From positions 1 to 62,293 of the IMG/VR virus record IMGVR_UViG_3300025687_000003: 62,293 bases of DNA; one strand, given 5' to 3'. The DNA is from a virus. The position numbers and the translations under genes are program-made. Each line of letters opens with the position of its first letter. Positions within the stretch are counted from its first letter, which is position 1. The notes beneath the pieces were generated by a model, which had not been told where the DNA came from, did no database searches, and was given only the letters and a program-made list of their open reading frames with translations. Shown here piece by piece: positions 1 to 7,300 of the stretch.

Positions 1-127
1 TGGATCGCCTTGGCGTAGCCGTCGGCGTCCGTCTTGCCGGGGCTGGTGAAGGCCGTGATGCCCCGCGCAGCCCGCGAGGGCCCCGCGATGACGTTGCCCA
101 CCGCGTTGGTGTGGATGCTGAGCACCA
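1..127. repeat. Left copy of the 127-bp contig-end repeat
   Basis: These bases are identical to 62167-62293. The amidase reading frame and its operon continue without interruption if the two copies are merged, so the molecule closes into a circle of 62,166 bp. Exactly 127 bp equals a common maximum assembly k-mer, so this is more likely an assembly overlap of a circular or circularly permuted genome than a biological terminal repeat. Confidence 0.93.
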
Positions 128-392
128 CGTCCAGCTTGATGCTGTTGGCGTAGTCCTTGCGCCGCTTCAAGCTGGTGTCTCCGTCCTCAAGCGCGTGGAC
201 CGTCCCGACCTTCTTGCGGGCGACCAGGTCGTAGACCACGGCCCCCGCCTCGAGCAGCTGGTCCAGGACCTCCAGGGCGACCAGGCGGTTGATCTCCCCC
301 TCGACGGCCTCGTACCCGTCCCCGTCGAAGCGGTAGCGCTTGGCCCCCTCGGGCAGCCGCAGGCCGTGCCCGTAGTCCAAGCCGACGATCAT
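1..392 (-). CDS. N-acetylmuramoyl-L-alanine amidase (endolysin), N-terminal part; continues at 61950-62293
   Basis: This is the first part of a 202-residue protein split by the contig ends. Such zinc amidases cleave the bond between MurNAc and L-alanine in peptidoglycan, releasing progeny at lysis. The start ATG is at 392. The Amidase_3 zinc and catalytic residues appear in order on the joined protein: His9 in DYGHG, Glu33 in EINR, His94 in LSIHTNA and Glu163 in LVEGGFF. No signal peptide is visible, so a holin-like partner is expected. The gene starts 4 bp inside the end of the upstream gene (stop at 389-391) and belongs to the leftward operon that begins at 2468. Confidence 0.9.
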   Translation of the reverse strand, partial: MIVGLDYGHGLRLPEGAKRYRFDGDGYEAVEGEINRLVALEVLDQLLEAGAVVYDLVARKKVGTVHALEDGDTSLKRRKDYANSIKLDVVLSIHTNAVGNVIAGPSRAARGITAFTSPGKTDADGYAKAI

Positions 393-1168
393 GCCGCCCC
401 CAGCCGCGCGCCGTGTAGGTGCGTCAGCGTGATGCCGCAGTCCGACGCTGCCGCCACGGTGGCGTAGTCGGTCTCCGCGTCGAAGCCTCCTGCGTCCACG
501 CGTAGGCGTGTCTGCTCGGCGGCGTCGTTCCGCGTCCAGGAGCTGAGGTCGTCCCAGGTAGGCGCCGAGCCCCCTGCGCTGGTGCTGTAGTAGCAGGCCG
601 TGTACCCCGTGCGCGTGTCGACGATCATCAACATGCGGCGGACGGTGCTCCCTTCGGCGACGGTGTCGTTGGTGGCAACGCCTCCGGTGATCGCCTGGGA
701 GTCCACATCTCCGTTGCCCCGCGCTCGGATCCGCACGCCCTCGGCGGCCGCGTCGGTCGGGTCCTGCTCGATCATCAGAACGTAGGCGTCCTGCGCCGTG
801 CTGTGGTCCACGGGGGTGACGAAGTCGGCGCACACGCCGATGATGTCTCCGTCTGAGACGCCGGGGATCACCTCCGTCAGCAGCATGCTCAGGCAGCCGG
901 TGTTGCGCGAGGTGGCGTTCCACGCCTGAACGCCGTCGGTGCGGAAGACGCACCCTGTGCCGTCCGGCCCGAGGGCGGAGTTGTTGCCCCCGTTCGTGAT
1001 CACGACGTCCGCGGAGCCGACGGTGTCGGCGCTCTCCCCGGTCCAGTCGTCTGCGGCCTCCGCTGTGAAGTCGTGGGTCGTGTTGATCCACTGCAGCGTG
1101 GCTGCGGCTGCGGGGGGCGTCGGTGTCACGACAGTGGCTGTGGTCACGACGGGGGCGACGGTCGCCAT
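389..1168 (-). CDS. Probable virion surface protein, unrecognised (259 aa)
   Basis: I do not recognise this family. The protein opens with a Thr/Pro/Val/Ala-rich stretch of about 25 residues. A body follows that is rich in Thr, Ser, Asp and Gly with alternating hydrophobics, which suggests a beta-sandwich. Several short Cys-containing segments are present (GTGCVF, NTGCLS, YTACYYS). The start ATG at 1168 shares one base with the upstream stop (TGATG). It lies between two virion-like genes and the amidase, so a receptor-binding or tail-decoration role is inferred from context only. Confidence 0.65.
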   Translation of the reverse strand: MATVAPVVTTATVVTPTPPAAAATLQWINTTHDFTAEAADDWTGESADTVGSADVVITNGGNNSALGPDGTGCVFRTDGVQAWNATSRNTGCLSMLLTEVIPGVSDGDIIGVCADFVTPVDHSTAQDAYVLMIEQDPTDAAAEGVRIRARGNGDVDSQAITGGVATNDTVAEGSTVRRMLMIVDTRTGYTACYYSTSAGGSAPTWDDLSSWTRNDAAEQTRLRVDAGGFDAETDYATVAAASDCGITLTHLHGARLGAA

Positions 1169-1626
1169 CAGTCGCAGTCCTCGGCGTAGAGCACCAGCCG
1201 GGCGGTGCCTCCGGTTGTGACGGTCGCCGGGGCCTTGATGCTGACGCCCACGGTCTCCGCTGCGGCATCGTCCGCCGGGTTGGAGCTGGCGTGGGCCGCG
1301 TACGTCGCCGGGGTGGCCCGCAGGTCGGTCTCGTCCGGCGCGGACGAGCTGGCGCCGGTGGCGTACACCACGCGACGGTGTACGTCCGTGACGATGGTGG
1401 CGATGTCCGCCGTCACCATGTTCGGCAGGTCGTAGGGGCCGTTGAACACGACGAAGTCGAAGGTGCCCGTGACGTTGCCGGTGAGCATCTCGAACACGGC
1501 ACGCACGATCTTGCCGCCCGTGCCGAGCTCCGCAGGGCGGAGAGGCACCAGCCAGTTGCCGGCGTCTCCCGTCGCGAATGTGAAGGTCAGCTCGGCGCGC
1601 TTGTTGCCTCGGCGGGCGCGGGCCAC
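1168..1626 (-). CDS. Probable virion protein, unrecognised (152 aa)
   Basis: The start chosen is the GTG at 1626, two bases after the stop of the upstream gene. The open frame extends further upstream, but that part is Arg/Pro-rich antisense-like sequence inside the neighbour. The protein is beta-rich by eye (RAELTFTFATGD, FDFVVFNGPYD) and ends in LYAEDCD. No known motif is seen. It sits second in the short leftward operon with other virion-like genes, and a structural or adhesin role is inferred. Confidence 0.6.
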   Translation of the reverse strand: MARARRGNKRAELTFTFATGDAGNWLVPLRPAELGTGGKIVRAVFEMLTGNVTGTFDFVVFNGPYDLPNMVTADIATIVTDVHRRVVYATGASSSAPDETDLRATPATYAAHASSNPADDAAAETVGVSIKAPATVTTGGTARLVLYAEDCD

Positions 1627-1628
1627 GC

Positions 1629-2468
1629 CTACACCAGGTCCGCGAGGGTGACGACGCGGTAGGCGATCATCAGCTCCAGGGTGCTGAGCGGGGCGCCGGT
1701 GTTGTGCCACTCGGTCCCGGCGATGGTCGCCACCACCTTCGTCGCGGCGCGGAGGATGTAGCTCGCGGGGTTGAGGCGCATCCACGCGTCGGCGGTCGCG
1801 TCGCCGAAGTCCCGCGGGTCCACGTCCTGCGTCAGGACGTCCTCTCCGTCGTACTGCAGCCGGAAGAAGTCGGTCGCTGCGACGGCGTTGAACGCCTCAT
1901 CGACGTAGTCCAGCTTGACGACGGCGTGGACCAGATCGATGGCGGTTCCTGCAGCGGGCGCTGCCAGGGCGTCCACGGGCGTGGCGTTGAGCGTCCGCAC
2001 CGCGGCGTTGGCGATGCTCAGCGGCATGTACAGGATGGTGCGGTCGAAGTCCTGCGGGTGGAGCTTCACCAGGTTGGTGCCGACGACGGTGCCGACGCGC
2101 GGACCGCCGTTCGCCGTGAGCACCAGCTCGCCGGCGTTGGCGCTGTCCAGGTACACGGGGTCCTGGTCGCTGAAGCCCGTGGTGTCGACCGTGACCAGCG
2201 CCTCGCGGGACATGCGGGGCTTCTGGTCGTCGTCCACGTCGAACTGCCCGTGGGTCACCCAGATGTCGCCCTTGCCCGTCGCCGTGGCGGGGATGACGCG
2301 CTTGGCGCTCTCCTGGGCGGTGGTCTCCTCGGCGAGGATGGCGTTGGCGCCAAACGCCGTGACGCAGATCGCCGTCCAGCGGTTGCGGTCGACCCGGATG
2401 TCCGGCTCCACGCTGCGCGCTGCGAGGTTGGAAGGACGGTCTGCGATGCGCGTGATGTCGAGGCCCAC
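1629..2468 (-). CDS. Probable virion/tail-associated protein, first gene of the leftward surface-lysis operon (279 aa)
   Basis: The GTG at 2468 is preferred because GGAG lies six bases before it. An upstream GTG at 2516 would add 16 residues without a good ribosome site. The protein contains GLDITRIADRPSN near its start and a mixed alpha/beta body, with no recognisable domain. It is the first gene after the 151-bp element at 2549-2699, and the following genes run to the amidase. A virion function is inferred from position and composition; the family is unknown to me. Confidence 0.62.
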   Translation of the reverse strand: MGLDITRIADRPSNLAARSVEPDIRVDRNRWTAICVTAFGANAILAEETTAQESAKRVIPATATGKGDIWVTHGQFDVDDDQKPRMSREALVTVDTTGFSDQDPVYLDSANAGELVLTANGGPRVGTVVGTNLVKLHPQDFDRTILYMPLSIANAAVRTLNATPVDALAAPAAGTAIDLVHAVVKLDYVDEAFNAVAATDFFRLQYDGEDVLTQDVDPRDFGDATADAWMRLNPASYILRAATKVVATIAGTEWHNTGAPLSTLELMIAYRVVTLADLV

Positions 2469-2548
2469 TTTCGTCTCCGCGTAGGGGTCAGGGAAAGTTC
2501 TTCGCTTGCGTAGCACGGCGAGGGGGCGGCGCGCAAGGAGTAGCGCGC

Positions 2549-2699
2549 TGGCACGGAACTTGAAACGCGGCTGCGCGTGCGCGCCCGCCCCCGATCAAGT
2601 CCTTTTTGACAGACTCAGCTTTAGATTTCAGGCCCCTTTAATTTTTTCGCCAACCCGAAAAACCAGTCGCGTGCGCGCGCCCGCGCCGCGCGCGTATAG
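2549..2699 (-). repeat. Copy A of the 151/153-bp inverted promoter-leader element
   Basis: This block is nearly identical to 40147-40299 in the opposite orientation. There are three substitutions and one 2-bp indel over about 150 bp. Read leftward it contains TTGGCG, 17 bases, then TGAAAT, which fits a weak sigma70-type promoter. A GC-rich leader follows in which GGACTTGA can pair with TCAAGTTCC (one bulge). It ends 80 bases upstream of the first gene of the lysis operon. A TATAGT hexamer at 2695-2700 on the plus strand could serve the opposite direction, but no matching -35 is evident. Confidence 0.9.
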
Positions 2700-2778
2700 T
2701 CGACCGAGGCGCTAAGCGCAAATCGCGATCGGACGATCGTCTGCGTGCGTAGCCCCCGTCGGGCTCATAGGGGAGGGC
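2700..2778 (+). promoter_or_regulatory. Leader of the rightward island
   Basis: This stretch separates copy A of the duplicated element from the start of the rightward island. It contains the small palindrome GCGCTAAGCGC and paired CGATCG motifs. A short hairpin (AGCCC/GGGCT) and a strong ribosome site GGGGAGGGC lie directly before the ATG at 2779. Confidence 0.5.
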
Positions 2779-3684
2779 ATGGCCACCTATCAACGCTCTG
2801 GCGCCGCCCTACGACAGCCTGGACTCGCGGCGGAGATCGCGCGGCGGCCCCACGTCCGCTTCCTTCAGCCGAGGGACGGCTGGACGCCGGACGACTTCGC
2901 TCAGACCATCGCGCTGCTCAGCGCTACGCAGGACGCACCCATGAAGGTCGTTGCTTTGGAGTCGCCGTTCGCGGGCGACGTCGCCCGAAATGTCGCCTAC
3001 GCGGAGGCCTGCGTTCGCGAGTGCGCGCTGCGCTACGGCGAGGCCGCCTTCGCCATGCACCTGTACTTCCCTCACGCGCTGCAGGACCTGGACGACGCCG
3101 AGCGCAGCGTCGGTATCGAAGCCGGCCTGGCGCTGGTCGGCGCACTCCAGGCGGAGGCCTCCGTGGTCTACGTCGACCTGGGGGTGTCCTCCGGCATGCG
3201 CCAAGGCATCAAGGACGCCTGGGCCAAGGGCCGGGCCGTCGTCTTGGCCCGCCTGGGCGCAGGCCGCCTGCCGATCGAGAAGGGCGCCTGGGCCATGGTC
3301 GACTTCTTCGCGGAGAGCGCCAGCGGCTGGACGCCCCCGGAGCGGCCCGCCGCGCCGGCGGAGGCCCCGACGCCGGCGAAGCCCGCCCCGGCCGGGGCGG
3401 AGCCGGACCCCGAGGCGCCCTTCGACGTCGAGAGCCTCCAGGAAGGCGACGTCGTCATGATCCTGCACACAGGCACCCAGGATCAGCGGGACTACCGCTA
3501 CGAAGAGAAGGGACCCGACGCCGACCCCGAGGCGTTCAAGAAGAGCCTGCGAGAGCTGGGCAACGGCTGGACGATCCAGCTGGTCATGCGCGGCCAGACC
3601 ACGCTGTGGCGCATGCCTGCCCCTCCGGAGGTCTTCCACGAAGACCCCCCGCCGTACGTCGCCCCCACGAAGGACGCATCATGA
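2779..3684 (+). CDS. DUF7768-like (deoxyribosyltransferase-like fold) protein with C-terminal extension (301 aa)
   Basis: Residues about 55-155 match what I recall of a phage and prokaryote domain called DUF7768, related to nucleoside deoxyribosyltransferase-like DUF4406. The matching features are VALESPFAGDVARNVAYAEA, then MHLYFPHAL with a DDAERSVGIEAGL segment, then SSGMRQGI. A Pro/Ala-rich linker (about 180-210) leads to a second, unrecognised domain of about 90 residues. The substrate is unknown. The gene leads a four-gene rightward island between two leftward late operons, has a strong GGGGAGG site and overlaps the next gene by ATGA. Family assignment is from memory. Confidence 0.8.
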   Translation: MATYQRSGAALRQPGLAAEIARRPHVRFLQPRDGWTPDDFAQTIALLSATQDAPMKVVALESPFAGDVARNVAYAEACVRECALRYGEAAFAMHLYFPHALQDLDDAERSVGIEAGLALVGALQAEASVVYVDLGVSSGMRQGIKDAWAKGRAVVLARLGAGRLPIEKGAWAMVDFFAESASGWTPPERPAAPAEAPTPAKPAPAGAEPDPEAPFDVESLQEGDVVMILHTGTQDQRDYRYEEKGPDADPEAFKKSLRELGNGWTIQLVMRGQTTLWRMPAPPEVFHEDPPPYVAPTKDAS

Positions 3685-3818
3685 GTCTCCTCGACTTCTT
3701 CCTGGCCGCGGTCGCCGTCTACGCAGGCTGGGCCTTCGCAGGCACAGGCTTCATCGTCGCCATCCTCCTGGTCGGAGGGGTCCTGTTCGTGCTGACATCC
3801 AGAATGGAGACCTCGTGA
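3681..3818 (+). CDS. Small membrane protein (45 aa)
   Basis: This ORF starts at the ATG of the ATGA overlap with the preceding gene. Nearly all of it is hydrophobic (LLDFFLAAVAVYAGWAF, then a TGFIVAILLVGGVLFVL stretch), giving one long or two short membrane segments. It ends in SRMETS. It may modify the host envelope or act in superinfection control, but no family is recognised. Its frame, GC-rich third positions and couplings on both sides support it as real. Confidence 0.7.
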   Translation: MSLLDFFLAAVAVYAGWAFAGTGFIVAILLVGGVLFVLTSRMETS

Positions 3819-4147
3819 GCGACCTGTCGCCGTGGCAGCCGCAGCACCGTTCGGTGTCGTCGATGGCGGAGAGCGGCACGGCCCAGATCCAACGCCTCTA
3901 CGAGATGGCCTTGAACGCAGAACCCTCGCGCATCCCCGACAGGGTCTACGTCATGTCGTTTGAAGACTGGCGCGGCGTGAGGGGGTACATGCTCCGAGGC
4001 CGCCTCAACCCGCCGATCCCCGTCCTTCGCCACTGGTGGACGGGTTGGCTCGGTCGGACGAACAAGAGCTTCAAGCGCACTCGGCTGGCGGACATCCGCC
4101 GCAAGTGGCGCAACGCCATCACCCCGCCGCCTGCGGAGAAGGCATGA
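3815..4147 (+). CDS. Unrecognised small protein (110 aa)
   Basis: The GTG start overlaps the previous stop (GTGA). The protein is basic near its end (KSFKRTRLADIRRKWRNA) and Trp-rich in the middle (HWWTGWLG). No domain is recognised. It is coupled to the small membrane protein before it and the last gene of the island after it. Confidence 0.65.
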   Translation: MSDLSPWQPQHRSVSSMAESGTAQIQRLYEMALNAEPSRIPDRVYVMSFEDWRGVRGYMLRGRLNPPIPVLRHWWTGWLGRTNKSFKRTRLADIRRKWRNAITPPPAEKA

Positions 4148-4365
4148 GCAAGAAGAAGGCCCTGATCTGCGCTCTCCGCCGAAGAGGCGTTCGGGTTCTG
4201 CTACCCTCTCCAGGAGACGCAGACACCCGAGCAGTGCTTCGCCTTGGTTCCCCGAGGCACCACATCAAGTACCGCCTGCACCTCGTCGCTGCTGCCGCAG
4301 GAGACGTAGAGAAGACCGCGGCCTGTGTGGCCGAAACCATGGCGCGCGCCGCGCTCTCTACTTGA
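4144..4365 (+). CDS. Small basic protein, doubtful frame in the 3' half (73 aa)
   Basis: It begins with the ATGA overlap and MSKKKALICALRRRG. Codon third positions are weaker than in neighbours. From about 4177 another forward frame (AEEAFGFCYPLQETQTPEQC) looks at least as protein-like, so a sequencing frameshift or decayed gene is possible. It ends 8 bp inside the convergent giant virion gene. No function can be assigned. Confidence 0.4.
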   Translation: MSKKKALICALRRRGVRVLLPSPGDADTRAVLRLGSPRHHIKYRLHLVAAAAGDVEKTAACVAETMARAALST

Positions 4366-7300
4366 TCTCGCGCAGTTCGTAGTCCGCGCCCAGCTGCTCG
4401 AGCGCCAGCTTCCCCGCGCCGCCCTGCACGGGCTTCGCCGGGGTGCCGAGCTCCAGGGCCCCGATCTCGCGCCAGACCTCCGGCTCCAGCGCCTGGGCGA
4501 AGAAGTCGTTGGCCTCGGTGCTGAGCGAGCGCCGGAGCACAGGCTCCAGGTCCCGCGCCACGCGGTTGACGCCCGGCATCAGGCGGGTGCCCCAGATGCG
4601 GCTGGCGGGCCCCCGGTAGCGGTAGCCGGTCTCCGACGCGGCGAACTTGTACTGCACGGGGATACCGACCATGCCCAGCAGCTTGGCCTCCGCCGGCGAC
4701 GCCGTCAGCTTCCCGTCGTAGCTCTCGTACGCCTTGTCCATGCCCAGCAGGCGCGCCGCCACCGGGTTCAGGAACGTCGCCGTGGTCGTCTTGAGGTGCT
4801 GCGCGTACTGCTCGGCCTCCAACCCGGTCGACCGGGTCCGGCCGGCGCCGTCGATGAACAGCGCCGTCTGCAGCGCCGTGTTGAACATCATCAGGCTCAG
4901 GTCGTGGGCCATGATGTTGGGCAGCGCCGTGGCCATGGTCGTGGTCGGCGCGCCCTTGTAGCGCACGCCCATCATGGCCTCCTCCTCGGTCGCCGGGCGT
5001 GTGATGAAGTGCTGCCCCGACGTCTGGCTCCACCACGGGAGCTCCCGCCGCAGCGACTCCATGTCGCCCTCGCCCTCCTCCGACAGCGCACGCGTGACGA
5101 TGTCTCCGGCCTTCCACAGGTCCATCATCCGCTTGGCCTTGGCGGGGTCCATGAGCGCCGCCACGGTGTGCCTGATGCCGTTCTCCCACATGGTCGGGAA
5201 CATCATCAGGGGGATGCCCGCACGCAGCTCCGTGATGGTGCCCGCGTGCGTGTAGCTCCAGTCGAAGTACGCTTCGCGGACCAGGGCGCCGGACTCCGCC
5301 GCGGTCGCTCCTTCCCTGATCCGGCGTTGCATGTACGCGGCGACCCGCTGCCCGGACTCCAGGTCGTCCATCCACCGGCTGTACCGAGTGGGGTTGGCCT
5401 TCAGCCCCTGCCACATGCGGTCGACCAACGACCCTCCGGGCATGCCGGTGGCCAGGGCCACGCCCGCGTCCTCCAGCAGCAGCGTGCTGGCCTTGGTGGA
5501 GTAGACCCCCTCCCGCGCCATCTCGCGGATCAGGTGCCCCTTCGTCAGCGACTCGCCGCGCTTGGTCACGAAGACGAAGTCGTCCGGCATGATGCGGCTG
5601 TCGAACATGCCGTTGACCCACATGTTCATGCGGCGGACCTGGAACGGCGGCAGGACGTTGTCGGTCTTGAACTTCTCGACGTTGTGCTTGATGATGCGGC
5701 TGAAGGCGTTGTCGATGGGCGCGTACCCGAAGTACACCGGGTCCGCCATCTGCCACGGCACCTGCCCCCGCGACGCGATCGTGTTCAGGACGGCGTCGAC
5801 GTGCCCGCGAGACGTCGAGACCTGGCCCATGACGCCGACCAGGTTCTTGTAGTAGTAGGAGGCCTTCGGGGCGATCAGCCCTGTCGTGAGGCCCCACCGC
5901 ATCAGCATCATGGCGCGCTGGGCGTTCGTCCCCAGCGTCTGCACGACGCTCGCCGTGGTGGCGGCCTTGACCGGGTCCGCCGCCTTCTCGAAGCGAGCGA
6001 GGCCCTCCTCCATCGCCCGCATGTACGACGTCGGGACCAGCGCCTTGATGGCGGCGTCCGCGTTCTCGACCCCGCGGAGGCCCTGCAGGTCCACGATCTG
6101 GCGCTGCTTCTGCGCCAGGCCGCGGGCGGTGCGCGGGGGCACGCCCAGCTTCTCCAGCACGGCCAGGCCCTGGGCCGCGTCGAGGACCTTCTCCTGGGAG
6201 CCGGCCAGGCCCTGGGCGCTTTGCAGCGCCCTGGCGTCGAAGCCCGCCACGCGAGCAGCCAGGGCGTCGAAGACGCGGTTCATGGACGCGGCGTTGACGA
6301 TGCCGGCCGCCATGAAGGTGTGGGAGCGCACGTCGTCGAACGCGGCTGCGCTCTCCCCGAAGGGCTTGCGCGACTGCGCTGCCAGGTCGTCGTACGTGAA
6401 GCGCGCGTACGACCCGTCCTTGCCCTTCTTGAACACCAGCTTGGCGAGGCTCTCGACGGCCGCGTCCGTGGCCTTGCCTGTGGACGTGCCGGTGCCGCCG
6501 AACGCCTTGGCGGCGACGTGGAAGGACTGCGCGTTCTTGGCCCCCTCCTCGCCGAGCTTGCGCCAGGCGGCGACCGCCTCCTCGAACGGCGTCGCAGCGC
6601 CTCCGCTTCGGAAGCGGGACGACCCGCCTGTCGGCAGAGGCTCCGTCAGGAAGCCCTTGATCTGCTTCACCGCGCTCTCTCGCACGGCCCACAGCTTCAG
6701 CACGTCCTTGCGCGGGAGCTTGGTCGCGGTCGGGTTCGCCTTGCGCCACGCCGCGGCCGCCTGCTCCAGGTCGACGCGCTTCATGACGTGCTTGTAGAAC
6801 ATCCCCATGGTGGCGCCCAGGTCGTCCAGACCCATCTGGCTGAAGCTCACGCCCATCCGAGCGATGTTCAGGGTCTCCTCGTTGCCGACCCCGAAGCGCT
6901 TGAGCAGCGGGCCGATCTTCAGGGTGCGGATCACGCCGTCGACGTGGGCGAACATCTGGTACGCCGCCGGGGCCCCGCGCAGACGCAGGTTCCCCAGCTT
7001 GGCCAGGTGGATGCCCATGGACCAGGCGCTGAACGGGTCCGCCGACGCCCGCGCGGCGAAGGTCCGGACCAGCTCGGAGAGCTCCACGTCCGTCGGCCGC
7101 ACGCCCTTCTCCAACGCCTGCAGCGTCTTGTCCCCGCGCAACGCCTCGAAGGCCTCCCCGCCGTACGTGCCGCGGAACTCCTTGAGCAGGTCCTCCGTCT
7201 TGGTGCCCTTGAAGCGGTAGAAGTCGTAGAGGCCGGCTTCTTCCGCCGTGCTGCCTCCGGCCCGGATCCGAGCCGCGGTCTTCTCCGAACTCTCCGCCAT

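Noticed and set aside
1-127. Biological direct terminal repeats
   Set aside because: A gene runs across the joined ends and the length matches an assembly k-mer, so an assembly overlap is more likely.
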